A stretch of DNA of 64,000 bases from Syngnathus acus. Lineage: Eukaryota > Chordata > Actinopteri > Syngnathiformes > Syngnathidae. Position numbers and translations under genes: made by a program. Below are positions 51,201 through 64,000 of this stretch, piece by piece. Under the pieces are notes generated by a model. The model did not search any database, was not told where the DNA came from, and worked only from the letters and a program-made list of their open reading frames with translations. The DNA lies in NCBI RefSeq assembly GCF_901709675.1, contig NC_051100.1, forward strand, positions 8,590,786 to 8,654,785, given 5' to 3'. Position 1 is the stretch's first letter; each line of letters opens with the position of its first letter.

Positions 51201-52999
51201 GTCATTAATCTCTCACCCCGGTACCTGAAGGAATTGATTTGTGTGAATGAGAGAGTATTTGAGGACGAAGGTGCGGCAAGCAGGACTAAAACAATGAAGG
51301 GATGGGTGGAAGATACAAAGCTGGTGGATTTCAATTGGAGGTAGAGAAAGCAAAACAAATGAGAAGGGACCAAAAGAACGAGGCCAGACTCCACACACCA
51401 TCAGATATTACGGTGTGTCCAATGTCTGTTTGCTGACAAAGGCAGCTAGATAAAAGTTGTCCAAATGAGTGGCCATCACAAGCTATTACTCTATTGCTCA
51501 ACCACAGCTTCCTGCTTTCCGGACTCAGTGATAACCTGCCGGGCATCTCAGTGTCATGAAGGGCTCACCTGTCAGTAAACATGAGCATTAAATCATAACC
51601 ACACATATGACTAAGTAAGCTTTTAGCATAGTGAGCCTGTAAAGAAGCCGCTGACCAGAAGGAGGATGGAAGTGAAGTTAAAGGCCTGAGGTTGTGGTGC
51701 TGCTGTCAGCTTTTAAATGTAGGGAGGCATTTATCATCAGGAAGGTAAGCGGGTTTTCTCAAAGCAACTCAGGCGAAAAATGAACAGCTGCCATGCCTGC
51801 GCTTACAAAGACCGCACCATTCTTTCTGCCTTTCACCAGCCTCGCTTTCCAGCAACAGGAAACTACTCAGACGTAACGGCATTCCAATAATACGCCACAG
51901 GCGTCAAGCTACAAAATATACATGAACATATAGGAGAAATACGTATATGCAAAACAGACAGGACGGCAAGAGCCTATAGAAATTTCCTTCGGAATCAATG
52001 TTGATATAAAGAACTGCAGACAGAGAGGCTCTTTATTCGACAGTTTGCCTCACATGAGGGCCTTGGTGTAACAAAGGCTTTGTGCAGAGCACTCGATACC
52101 ATATATGATTTTGTGGGTAGCCTTGATGTGGGTTCTTTTCTTTGAGTTTCTATAACTAGGAGATAATTGAGGCTTTCCCAGGGTTGCATCGGGTATCCTT
52201 CTGAACTGGTGGTTTCACTCTAATACTCGTTTTCTAGCTCTATGAACGGAGGAGGGTTTGTGCCTTTGTTTCAATCCAATTCAGAAAGATTCGTTTTGCT
52301 GCGCTGTGCTGAGTGACGGGGAGGGCTGTCAAAAGCCTTCCCATGGGTGGGCTCACCAGGCTGTTCAGTACTTCTGGCCAAGGAGATTCACTATGCACAT
52401 TCTCTTTTATAGCCCTTTCTTATTCATCATAACACAACTTCAATTTTATTAACCTCTCCAGCCAAGCATACATCATTGCTTCTGCTGCCAGTCTATTTCT
52501 CTCTATTTCTATTTACGCAGCACGCTGCTCCATCCGCTTCCCCACGACGCCCATGAATGCGCATACACAATGCAAACTCGCAACCGTAATCAGATGTAGC
52601 AAGCAGTTAGATGGAGGGAATTGATGCATTTCTTGCACTCCCGGCTCGTCTTTATCTTTTTTACTAAAAGGTGTTGCTTCCCTACTGTGCCTCGCTTTGG
52701 GGTCATATCCATCTAGTTTCTTGTTCAGCATGAAATGTCGACAGGACCAGAATATTAAATTGAAAACACAAGCGTCACATCACCTTTACATTAGAAGCAA
52801 ATCAAATAACAAAAAGAGTTGTGGAAATGATTATATACATTTATGGTAAAACGGCATAATATACATGAATATTTGTGCATCACATGATGTTGATTTTGAG
52901 AATCTAGAATCTATCTTGAAAGTACAAGCTAAAAAGCAATGAGATGTTTTTGTTGCTCCAGCTTTTGTATAAAGTGAACTATTCTTAGCATTATTTATT

Positions 53000-53070
53000 T
53001 TTTTATTTAACCTTTATTTACCCAGGCAAACAATTAAGAACAAGTTCTTATTTACAACCGCTGCCTGACA
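53000..53070. repeat. teleost interspersed repeat fragment
   Basis: tttatttaacctttatttac, then ccaggcaa and aagaacaagttcttatttac, followed by aaccgctgcctga, is a sequence type I recall as widespread in teleost genomes. I cannot assign it to a named family from sequence alone. Confidence 0.35.
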
Positions 53071-56000
53071 CGTAATACTTCTACAGATCCAAATCCACTC
53101 AGTCAGCAATTTGTATGGAATATGATATGTTGATATCATGAACAAACAAAAATAATCGGATTATATGTTTGCGTCATACAGCGAAGCTTGAATCCAGACT
53201 CTTTTTGCAGCTAACTTATCATAAACTGTGCTCCCCTCAAATGCTATTATCGGGCATCAGATAAATGATAATAAGCAACGCCTCAAGAGAAACAATGTTC
53301 TATTCCTCATGAAAGATTTATGAGTTTCCTCCTGCTACAGTATGTGCCGCCTGAGAAGAATTCCACACAAAGACAACTCTGTCATAAATGTGCTATCCAG
53401 GCCATAATGAGAAAGATGAACAAATTTAAAAAGCATGGCTGCTTTCTCATTGTATGCTGTGGCCCCTTGCTGCTGCACTTCAACAGGAGGAAAGCACAGT
53501 TGTGACTTATGCAAATGGGAATGCATTCTTCCAGCTGTTCAAGAACAAGATATACTACATATGCAATCACACGAAAGACATCAAGCTGGAGAAGGCTGGA
53601 GGCCCGGGTGATGCACAGCAGATTATATTCTATGTACAGTAAGTGGTGGTTTGTTGGAAACTATCACACCAACAAAATGTACAACTTGCAAACCAGTTGC
53701 TATCCAAGCTTCGGCCCCCGTCTATTAAAATGATTTTATCACGACTATAATATTTATCAGGCAACCTGGAAGCGTTTCCCAACACGAATCTTAGCAGTGA
53801 CGTTTTCCGAGAAGCAAATTCATGTTTGCAGATTTTAATCAGGGAGTATAATGAGAAAACTGCTGTATTGCACTGACTCCATGAACACTTGGTCAAGATG
53901 TGGTATACATTACCATATATGTCAACATGATGACAAATGACAATATTGAGTAACAATAAAGAGATTTCAATGCATGTTACCCCAGGAGCAGTTTATGCAA
54001 TTGTAATTTGTGAGGAGGCAGAGGTGTTTGTACAGTAATTGGTGGATGTGCCAAAGAGTTGTTGTGCCGTGCTTGATGGGTCACGGAGCTAAAATGAGCA
54101 TGGAATCTGCAAGCGGTTGCGGTATGAATACTAAACGGTGATGGTCATGCCAGGCCTCTGGCTTGGAAGTCCGATGAGAAGCTGAAATAAATAGAGCCAC
54201 TCAGGTGTAATATAGTCAGGAAGGCTTGGGTCCTTATTAAAGCAGAACTAAGCCAACTCTACCAAACCTTAATTTGTAGGATGGCTTAATAGATGCTTTA
54301 TATTTGTGTCTATTTGGGCTTGTATTTGTGTGTATGCGAATTAAGCAAGTGGTGCACTTCATGCGCTCCAGAGCCATGCTGGAGGCAACTCTGCACACGC
54401 ACACTGTGTGTGATGTCACATGGTAATGGAATTTGAATTTCATCGTTTCTTTTCAGTGTCAGGTTGTTTCTTGATCCTCATTTCAGCTCAGAGGGTAAAA
54501 CCAGATGCTAAATGATTCCTTCCGTCCAAGCTGGCCTTATTTTAACCCGTTTTAACTGATCAGATTTGCGGAGGCAGGGAAATTCATTTCACTGAAAACT
54601 ATTTTACTGCTCAACAAATTTGTCTGCATTTTTTTTAATCGAACATCCACGTAAGCACTTCTAGATCATTTTTTAGCTAATTCCAGGTTTTCATTAATAA
54701 TCAATAATCAAACCGTATGGAGCCGTTGTGCAGATCAAAATGCAAAAGTGAGGGAAAACCAACACTAAATGCCATCTACCAACCAAAAGCGAGGTTAGCA
54801 TACCTCTTTAAAGAGAAGACAAACAGCAAAAATAGAGAAAAACATTCTGTAATACGGCTTCATGCCTTCCTTTGTCTCTGACAAACCTCTCAGTCTGCCT
54901 GACAGCATTGTAGCTGTCAAACAGATTCCATAAATATGTAGCACAGAGATCAACATGCAAGGTAAAAGCTGTTACTGTCACTTCTCTTTGGAGTCAGTGA
55001 TGGATAATGGCATTTTGAAGCCGACAAGCTGAAATAAGCAGAAGATGATGCACCATCTGAGAGTTGTGTTTAGTACCATAATGGACACGGTGAGGATTAA
55101 ATTGTAGTTAAAAAAAAAAAAGAAGCTAAGATTGGCCCGACAAAAGACAACATTACTGTGTTTGTTCACTGGAGGCATATGGAAACAAATGATGTACATG
55201 TAAAAATCTAATTAACGAAGCCAAATAATAATTAAAAAAACAAAATTTTTTTGGGAAGATACATTGAACAACATTTGGCAAGCTGTACAAAATTATGCTT
55301 GTTTATTCAGTCAGTATTGCTAATGTAATTTCACCAGCTTGCTGCAAATGTCAAGCGTCCTTCCACCTGGGAGCTGTAGGGCAAATATTTGGACTTGATA
55401 TCATTGCTTGTTTTCAGGCTCCCCGTGCTCTGACATGGTGACAAAAATAAACATGAAAACTGTGATTAATGGGAGGAGTAGATGTCTGAATTTCGAATTG
55501 TGTTGCGCCTCACAACTCTTAGCATTTTGTCCCTCATCAAAACATCCACCCACTATTTTACTCTATTCATTACATAACTACAATGCGGGGGAGTTTCCCA
55601 AACAGTATAAACACTATATACCCACAACTATTTCCAGCCATATCGTGAGTAAATCTGGTTTATAAAATATACATCTGCTTTGTATTTTAAAGGTTGCATT
55701 TGAATTTTAAATAATTAGAGCTTTTCTTCTATTTGGATTAATAGAAAAAGTGCAATCTAATTTTTTATTTTCATATTTTCAATGAGGCCCCGCTGGAAAC
55801 TGAAATAGAGTTCTGTCACATAAGTAGTTACATGCCTTTTTCAATTTAAAACAATCCACACTGAAAGTAATGTTAAATTGAAAAAAATAACTGCAGCCAG
55901 GAAATTACTGGAATACAGTTTTGAATATTAAACGTGGATGTTTCAATAAAAAAAGGCAATCACTTAAGAAGCAATTGTCTCAATAATGCTCGTTACTTGA

Positions 56001-57360
56001 TGTTGAATTCATATCCGTGTTAAACCTCTTAGGAATTGTTTCCGACTAGGAAATCCACGACAGTGCTCTCACTGGTTTAAACTTGCAGACACCTGCGTTT
56101 TATGCACGCCCCGTTGGGATTTACTTCACCAAATAAAACTTTCTGATGGATATCTTGGCTTCCCTATTTGAGGTGGGAATACAAAGCATTTTATTGACGG
56201 GCCTTTGACAAAGTGCTGATGTGTTTAAGTGAATATTGGCTTTTCTGTTTGTCTATGACAGCGTCCATCTTCATTCGGCTGCCTCAAACCTGCTTCAGAA
56301 CCTATTGGAAATGAATCTTTTACGACACACCTTCCATTACTCCCCCTCTCATAAATGCCTCGCCATCTTTTATCTGAAAAGATGACACTTCCATTATGGT
56401 CTGCCACCATCTTACTGCCGCCCAGTGAGTTGTGGTGTTTGGGAGGACTGATGTTGACCAACACAACAACAGCAGCAGCAGCGGGAGACTCTCACTGTGC
56501 TGGATGGAGCGGATGACTGCTCATCCAGATCCCACAAAGGAAGCACACAGGAGGGTCCCTTGCACACTTTTATTTTCATAGTCTTGTTCTTCACCTCAAA
56601 ATTCCCAGATGCGGCGCACAACAACAACAAAAAAATGATAACACTTTACCACCAGGGAGAGAGAATGTAGGTTTTGTAGTGTTTGATCAAATGTCAAACT
56701 AGCAACAATTTTGGTCCGAAAAGAAATGGGTTCTAAAGGCTTGTCCCTCCGCTTCATTGTAGGGTCATCATTAAAACTGTCCGCCAACACCTTGTTTTGC
56801 AATTTGAGAGTACACACAGAGAGCAAAATAATGCTTTGTTATGTGAAGCTGTGTAAATCTTTTGATTATCTGTATTTAATAAGAGGATGCCTCCATCCGG
56901 TGTGTGTGGGTTGACAAAAACAGCCTCCCGCCCAAGTCTGAGTGTTTCACTAAGAGACACACACACACATGAGATTGCTGTCCACATTGGTCTTACAAAT
57001 GATGGATGAATTATGAATCAATTTAAATTGATCACTTAAGATCCATTCTCTCTTCAGACTTTAAGCGACTGAATTGATCTTCTCATGCTATTTGCTTTCA
57101 CATTTATAATGCTGAGCTTGTGTATGTTTTTCTGATTGATCACCATTTTCCACTGCCTACATTCGGCAGATTTCATTTTTCTTTTCCTTTTCTATTTGCG
57201 CCCGACACATTTCTACCCATTTATCAAAAGGCTTTGGGGCAAAACCGCTTTCCTCCATCATGATCTCATCAGCCCTGAATCCTTGACCTTTGTCCTTCGC
57301 TGCAAATGTCAGCTTTCTTTACGAGGCCTGTGATGGGTTTATTGAACAGGTCGCGCTCCC

Positions 57361-57417
57361 TGACACACATGCACACACTCACACTGCGACACACGAATAT
57401 GCACGCACACACACACG
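57361..57417. repeat. imperfect CA-rich tract followed by (ATTC)n
   Basis: Interrupted CA repeats are followed within about ten bases by four ATTC units (near 57425-57440). Confidence 0.8.
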
Positions 57418-58108
57418 ATCAGTCATTCATTCATTCATTGCACATGCATGCACAGACTACCATTTGATGATCGAGGCATCCATTGGAAATTCACAGCCCA
57501 CATTGGTGGATGGAATGAGAACCCATCACCCTCCATGCAACCACCACAAATAATAGGATTTCATGGGGACTGATATTGCTTCCTCTAAAGCCTTATGGAC
57601 CGTTAGGCTTCATGGAAACGGTGTCCTGTAATTGAGGCCATTCCAATAAGAGCAGCTTTAAATGGTATAACAAAACAAAGTAACAATAAACACAGTAATT
57701 TAAGTCATTCCATGGTGTTTGTGTCTATATTATGGGAATCAAAAGAACAAATAAAGCATGGCTTCAAAGAAAAGCATGTCGTTGTCGTGTAAGGTCTGGT
57801 CTCAGGTTTATACTTTCAGCCAACACGGCCGAGTGATCGGAGCCCAAGCGTTACTCTGATGCCAAACTTTACCCTTGTGACGGAGGGAACAGCTGGCGAT
57901 GGAAATTATAAAACATCTTTCTCCTACAGGATGTTTTTTTCCTTATCGCCTTACATTTACCCAAACTAACATATGTGCATGTCTATCTAAAAAAAATGAA
58001 TTTAATTTAAACCAGCTCAATGAGTATGTAAGACTTTTTGCTTCTTTCTCTACCACCCATTGGATGAGTTCTATTGCTATTATTTCTTAAAATAGTTCTT
58101 AAATTAGC

Positions 58109-58128
58109 AAAAAAAAAAAAAAAAAAAA
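58109..58128. repeat. A-run (20 bp)
   Basis: Homopolymer of 20 A within the large upstream intron. Confidence 0.95.
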
Positions 58129-59739
58129 GATCTGAGTGTCCCAGAGAAAAACGTGTTTGACTTAAAAGATAAAATGCATTATATTGAGATTGGACTTTTT
58201 ATTCAACAACAAATGGTCAGACAGGATGAACTTGGCAACCTGTGGTTAATGAATATTGACAGGAATGGAAATCGCTTCTTCTACTTTATTTCATTCTATC
58301 TGCTTCTTATCACTCTGTGCCTTCACAAGATTTTATCAAATTAAGTCCTGACAATGTCCTCACACTTTATCTTTTCTTCAGCCTTCAACTTATGATTTGC
58401 CTTCAACTCTTTGATTGTCTTTGGGTCATTATCAGTTTAGTATCTCACAGGGAAAGGTAGCGGTAATAAAAGGCAAACAGGATGGAGCCCAGGCAGTTTG
58501 TCATTTTGTTTCATTCCCAACACCCTTTTTTTGTCTATTAATGTTTTTTAAGGAGTTGGACCCAAAGATTATTCCTCAATGGTTCTCTATAATGAAATAA
58601 TATGACTCTCAGAGAGTAGTCGAGTAGTTGTCTTCATCTATCACCTGGAAGCTCCCAGTGAGGCTGTGATTTAGTCACACAATGTACACAACTTTGCATT
58701 CTTTAAGACCAATTGTCACTGTCATGTCATACATGATTGACTCAATTATCCACAGCTCACAAATATTACGGCCTGGCTAGGTAGAGATCTGCCATTTGTT
58801 TTATGACTGATGGAGTCAAATGCTTTTAGTGTATGCCATGACTTTGTTTCTAATCTACAGGAGCTATTAAAATTTCATGTAGTGGTAATGACACTAAAAT
58901 GACTTGGTTGACAAAGTTTGCAAGTTTATGGACTGGATGTTTATAGATTAAAACGCAAACAGTCTAACTGACTGACTAACTGGCTGTGTGGGTTTGTGTT
59001 GCTATTGACTAATAAGCATAATGGGAAGAGCTGGCGCCCAAAAGATACATTTCCATACTGTAATGGACACAGAAATTATTTGTAGTTGGGAGATTAGGCA
59101 CTGGGGGATATGATAGAAATTAGTGGAGAGTGTGAAAGTATCCAAATATATTTTGGATGCACTATTTGCATAACTTGTATTTCTGATCAGACAGAATGAA
59201 GCTTCAGTCGTTAGGCGAGTTTTAAAAAGTGACTTCTTTTAGTGTCAACTTCAAGGGGGATTCAGCTGAGGCCGTGGTATTCCCACAACAATTTTCTACA
59301 TCTTTTATAGCCTCTCTCATAAGACACGAGACTATTTCGCAAACTATGCTGGTAAATTAAAGAGTTAAGCAGAGGCAACTACTTCAAGCATAACTGATTT
59401 AATAGGCCAAGTGAAGGGAGGAGAAGATGACGATAAAATGAATTAGGCCCACTTGCTCTTTTAATTACCGTTGTCAAGGTGTTTACTTTGCCCTTGTTGG
59501 ACAAACACTCTAAAAGATCTTTCAAACAAAGTAACATGAGGCAGCAAATGAAGCCATAAAGCTTAATACGTATTATATGCTGAAACATTTACTGCAACAT
59601 TAAAGGTAACTTCAGCATTTTTGGTGTGTCCAGGGACACGTAGCAATGCTTGGTTGACAAACAGACTTTAAAGAGGTCACAGATCCATGGCTGCTCCGTT
59701 TACTTCTCATCTGAGGGATTTAAGAGGATAAAGACAGCA

Positions 59740-60085
59740 TTTTGTTGGCGCTTTTATCATGGCACTATGAGGTGTTCTGTGGTATGCAGGATTCAGATTG
59801 CTGCAGCCTGGGTTCTAACACCAGAACAAAGGGATCAGAACATTTTATTAGTCCGAAAGACTTTACATTGGCTTTTTACTCCAGTCTGAAAGGCTTTACA
59901 TCGGCCTCTCGTCAGCTGTTCATGCAGTTTTATTTTATATTTTTTCTTTCTTTTAAACTTCTAAAAGTATTATCTCTTGTTTGCCTTCAAATGTTGTATT
60001 TTGCCTTTAAATGTTTTGTAACTATGTGAAGGACACGGAGATGAAAATGTGCTTTATAAATAAAGCTATCTTGGCCTTGCCTTTA
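59740..60085 (+). mobile_element. degenerate CR1/L2-like LINE 3' end
   Basis: One frame reads IQIAAAWVLTPEQRDQNILL followed by VRKTLHWLFTPV. This parallels the C-terminal reverse-transcriptase region typical of CR1/L2/Rex-type LINEs (AAARVLTRT..., then ...LHWLPV). A short AT-rich 3' UTR follows and ends in the typical module tgaaaatgtgctttataaataaa plus cttggccttgcc. It is truncated at 5', carries stops and is inactive. Family assignment is from pattern memory. Confidence 0.6.
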
Positions 60086-63000
60086 AATCATCAATTGTAA
60101 AATTATATAACCAAAACAAAATCTACTCCCCTTATAAATGTACTTCCTTTGTGTGGGAATCAACCAGCAATAAACTTCAGCATCTCAGACTTGAGACACG
60201 TAAGTGACAGCCTGTGACTCAGTAATCATTTCACAGCACAAATGCTCTGCTAAGTACACAGTCCAGACAGTGTCCTGAATCACCAGGGTGCAACTTTTCC
60301 ATCATTTTCCAGTAACTAGCAGGCAGAACGTTCAGAATACCATACATTTTGTAAACCAACACTGGTACTGAAGTAATGATGCACGAACTCATTCATTCAC
60401 TTTCCAAGCACTCATCTGTATTTAGAACCCCTTTGAAAAGGAGATAGTTCATCTAAACGAGCAACAAAGGCTACAAAAATAAATTGCAATTTTCAATTTT
60501 TTTTTTAAAAACTATGCTTTGTTTTTATTATTGCTATATTCTTAAAATCATTTTTGTTCCAGAGCAGCCCAGTTAAGCCTTCAATAAGTTGAATCCGACT
60601 TACTACTGTAGTTCAGGCTGGTCTGCTGCAATGGAGCAAAATGAACGGAGGCTAAATTTATCTCAGCCCGAGGATGGAGGCAGCTGTGTCAAAAGTCAAC
60701 CGCTATGTCCAATTCATGCTGTGGCGCTTCAATCTCCATTAAAGAAAAACATATGCATAGGCATCATGGCAATGGATCATACAATCGATCTCTAGCTAAA
60801 TTTAGAGAAACGCATTTGAATCGTGATGTGGGCTGTGTCGATACAAATCAAATTCATTCTTCAATTCTTCAATTTGTAAAAAAATAAACAGAATGTCAAT
60901 GTTGTTAACCTCGCAACCCATACATGAGCGAACGTCGAACAGGCTAACGGTCTAATAAGGGCAGACGATCAAATCGAATTTCCTTCATGTTAACCGTGGC
61001 AATATTGCCAAGCCCGTAACGTATTGATGCTCAGCTTTGAGAACGACGTTGGACACCCACTGTGATTTGTAACACTAATAAAATAGAAGGCACATCATTG
61101 TTCTGCATTCAGAAACACACATAACTCTCTCCCTGTCGCACACACACAGTCATCCTTTGTCATGGACCACTTGGCCTTGTCGTGGCAAAGAGAATGAACA
61201 AATTGAGAAATGATTGGAATTGAAAGATGAGTAATGGCAATTCTAACGCTGCCCCCTCGCAATATGGAGATGATGAGATTTGATTCTTTGAGGTCAGGTA
61301 ACATCATCCAGGGCGAGTGGCTGCTTTGACTGTGACTAAAGGGATGGGATGCAATTCACTCTCACACTCCGGCTTTTACCACGATTGCTCACTCCTACCG
61401 CTACATGAAATATGAACGTAAAACAAACTAAAACAATTCATCTAGATAAAATAAAATAATGCCCCAGACATAAATCAAAGCAACTTTGACCTACATTTTC
61501 AAACATGAAAGATGTATATGAACATGAAAATCTTCAATATTTCCTGACAAAAAAACATGTAAAAGGGGAAAATGTTTGTCCTGACTAAAACTCGATCTAA
61601 ACTGTTGACAGCTTTTATTCACTAAAACTAAATGGATGAAATTGTTTTCTTGAAATAAAATAAAGTGGGGCAAAATAAAAAATGTGATGATTGACTAAAA
61701 ATGCTAGAAACTAACAAGCATGATTCAAACTGGACAAAAAATGAGGCTAAATTTAAAAATGGCAGATAATATTAACACTGATCATCGCAGAGGGAATAAA
61801 TGAGGTCAGCGAAGCTCCCCCATCCGTTCCTTTCACTGCTGTCTCTTCAAAATGGTCAGCTTTAAACCCACTATTACGGTGGCATTAGCATAGTCTCATA
61901 AAAGTCCTTCTCTGCAAACGATAATGACCAGCACAGAAATTCTGCTGAAACTGGTAACTGTGAAACGAGGTGAAATCAGGGATCAAAGTGAAAAAGCATC
62001 TGGTTGCATCCTTGAAATGCTTTTATATGTGCATTGCCAATTGACTATTGAATTTTTGGATTTCCTCTTGTTAAATGAAGGAGAGGGGAAACAGAAGAGG
62101 GATCAAAGAAAGCCCCTTCATCGACATCCCACAAAATCTTTAACCCGCAGAGACAACCGGGAGGACCGGCATTGCTAGTGAAAAGAACTGACTGAATGCA
62201 CTGGACTTGTAAATTATGAGAAAGATTCAGCTGCAACTCAGACCCAGACACGAGTAAATTAAATTAACCCTTGAACATAGAACAACTCTCCAAAATTGAA
62301 AAAGAAATCTATGTAGGGATTGCCCCAAGCTGTTGATGACACCCACTGAACAAGTTCGGTTAGCTCAGAATCTTTGATCAAATCCACCAAAATCGCCATT
62401 GCATCAAAATTTAGACCTGCTGTTAAATAGTCTAAAACCAAGTCTAATTTCTCTCACCCCATATTGTTAGATGTGCTGTGAGCCTACAATCAAATTCTCT
62501 CAAACACCTCATGGAGCACGTTCTCTCAAATTCACAAACATTGTAAACAAGACTTAATGCCTCGATCAGCACGAAAATGAACATGCACCAAATGTCTGTC
62601 TAGGAAAATAGGGGCCATATTACAGAAAATGGAGACAATTCCGAGACTTGAGAAGTAATATTCATGCCCGCCTATTATCATTGAATAGACTTGTGATAAT
62701 AACAATTCAATTTTAATGTTGTTGTTGCAAAACACAAATGCAATATGAGGGCAATGTCTCTATACTAAGCTACTGTAGCCATAGAAAATGGCCAGGACAA
62801 GCGAGCAAACCATGAGGTGGCAACGGTGGCAATAAGGAACACATTAAAATGATTTAGCGTGGGATGGTGATGGGAAGTGCAGTAGAAGAAGAATGGCTGA
62901 GTGATGTGCCTTGAGCAAACAAATAGCGCAAGGACAGTGCATACCATAAATCCTGTGGCTATCGCATGCAAGTCTGCAAAGAGCATGGGAGGTAATTACT

Positions 63001-64000
63001 GGCTCTGAGGCATTAACCGAAAGAAGGAATAAGATCTACTCCCTTTGCAGGTGTATCTAATAGGTGCATGGGGGATAGCGTGACACGGTTTGTCTCTACA
63101 GGCCCACAGCTCCTCTCCCAGGTAACAATCTCACCTCAGCATCAAATTTGAATCTGTTGTCATCATAGGCTCATCATTCAGCACAAAATTCTGCATACTG
63201 TGTTCAGAAACTTACACATTGAGCTTCTTATACATTTGTCATGGTTATGTGTTGCCCTCAAGCTGTTTTCCCTGATTAATAGGATACGGAGTGAGAGTTG
63301 AAATTACAGTAAAATTGTGATCCACAAGGGGGAGAAAATCCCCTTTATGGAAGACGGCTACAGAGAAGCAAGGGGAGCAATGCTCCAGCAGAGAAGTCAT
63401 TATTTCTCAGAGATCCTCTCATCTATGGAATACATTAACTTCACAGTACATTGTCTTAGCCCGAGTGCCTTCATTGCTTGTTTTTTTTTAAAGTCGTGTA
63501 GGCAATTAGAAGAGAGAAATCGAAGGCAGTACTTGGAATAGTCCCCAACCCCCCCACATAGAGATTTTAGAACTGGCACAAAACGAGCTCAGTGGACCTC
63601 CAGGGATCTTGCATGAGAATGAGGAGAAGCTCCAGGAGTGCTCAACATTGCTGCTCATTGAAAGCAAAATACAAACTCTGAGCAGACACCACTTTACAGA
63701 CTGAATGACTTCCTAAAAATAGAGAGATGGTTTTAGGATGGAGTCAACAGTTGTTTGGCCCAAAAAAAAAAGAAAAAAAAAAAAGGAATTTAAATCTTCC
63801 TGAAGATCACTCTCAAGGAAATATACCGAGTTTACTACTTATCCTTCCACATTACAGCTGTTGGGGATTTAGTGAATGGAGGCGAGAATTATGATCCATG
63901 TGTGTCCCGCTCTGTTAGCCCTAGTCAGCTGTCACTGGGGCAACGCCGGGCTGTGAACTGAATAAAAACGTGCAATACGATGTTGCACCTTCACAGGACG

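Larger units (their letters stand above)
42222..64000 (-). other. nrxn1: nrxn1 upstream intron (5' part beyond window)
   Basis: No further neurexin exon was recognised in about 21.8 kb. The exon encoding the first half of LNS6 and the beta-neurexin first exon (histidine-rich start) were looked for and not seen. The stretch holds an AAT palindromic microsatellite (45241-45280), a CA-rich tract (57361-57417), an A-run (58109-58128), a LINE relic (59740-60085), a teleost repeat fragment (about 53000-53070), an exon-like plus-strand ORF (53535-53638) and AT-rich blocks dense in homeodomain-type motifs. Calling it intron is inference from the absence of any other gene. Confidence 0.6.

Noticed and set aside
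1-64000. CRISPR arrays, tRNA/rRNA genes, operons, prophage
   Set aside because: Looked for and not seen. The direct repeats present are two-copy duplications or microsatellites, and the sequence is vertebrate in character.

Overview
The window looks like a piece of a teleost fish chromosome. The evidence is split genes with GT/AG introns many kilobases long, AT-rich non-coding DNA, GT/CA microsatellites, and relics of teleost-type hAT, LINE and LTR elements. No bacterial or viral genome organisation is visible. The exact species cannot be read from the sequence; a percomorph is a guess.

One gene can be named with confidence: the 3' end of a neurexin-1 gene (nrxn1; the a or b paralog cannot be told) on the minus strand. 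Five coding exons are visible. In transcription order, which runs right to left, they are: 42050-42221 (middle of the last LNS/laminin-G domain, LNS6); 36878-36967 (the 90-nt alternative splice site 4 cassette); 35409-35728 (end of LNS6 plus a Ser/Thr-rich stalk); 26174-26261 (acidic, cysteine-containing stalk with tandem donors nine bases apart); and 19549-19853 (juxtamembrane stalk, transmembrane helix, cytoplasmic tail ending in the PDZ ligand EYYV). All splice phases join in frame. The 3' UTR follows below 19549, with candidate poly(A) signals near 18645-18671. The first half of LNS6, the rest of alpha-neurexin, and the beta promoter with its first exon were not found up to 64000, so they probably lie beyond the right edge.

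Layout: 1-18644 is downstream intergenic DNA with simple repeats, a possible solo LTR (about 16620-17205), a LINE 3' end (about 17280-17455), and a speculative chain of plus-strand exon-like segments (6345-7289). 18645-19853 is the terminal exon. 19854-42049 holds four introns of about 6.3, 9.1, 1.15 and 5.1 kb; the 5.1-kb one carries a complete 327-bp hAT-type MITE with an exact 8-bp target duplication. 42222-64000 is part of one large intron with a LINE relic, microsatellites, homeodomain-motif-rich blocks and one isolated exon-like ORF (53535-53638).

No new multi-gene system is evident. The most interesting signals concern neurexin splicing. A run of six UAAA motifs lies 67-104 nt downstream of the splice site 4 exon, where STAR-family RNA-binding proteins are known to act in mammals. 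A tandem donor in the stalk would add or remove the only Ser-Gly dipeptide in the membrane-proximal stalk encoded here.
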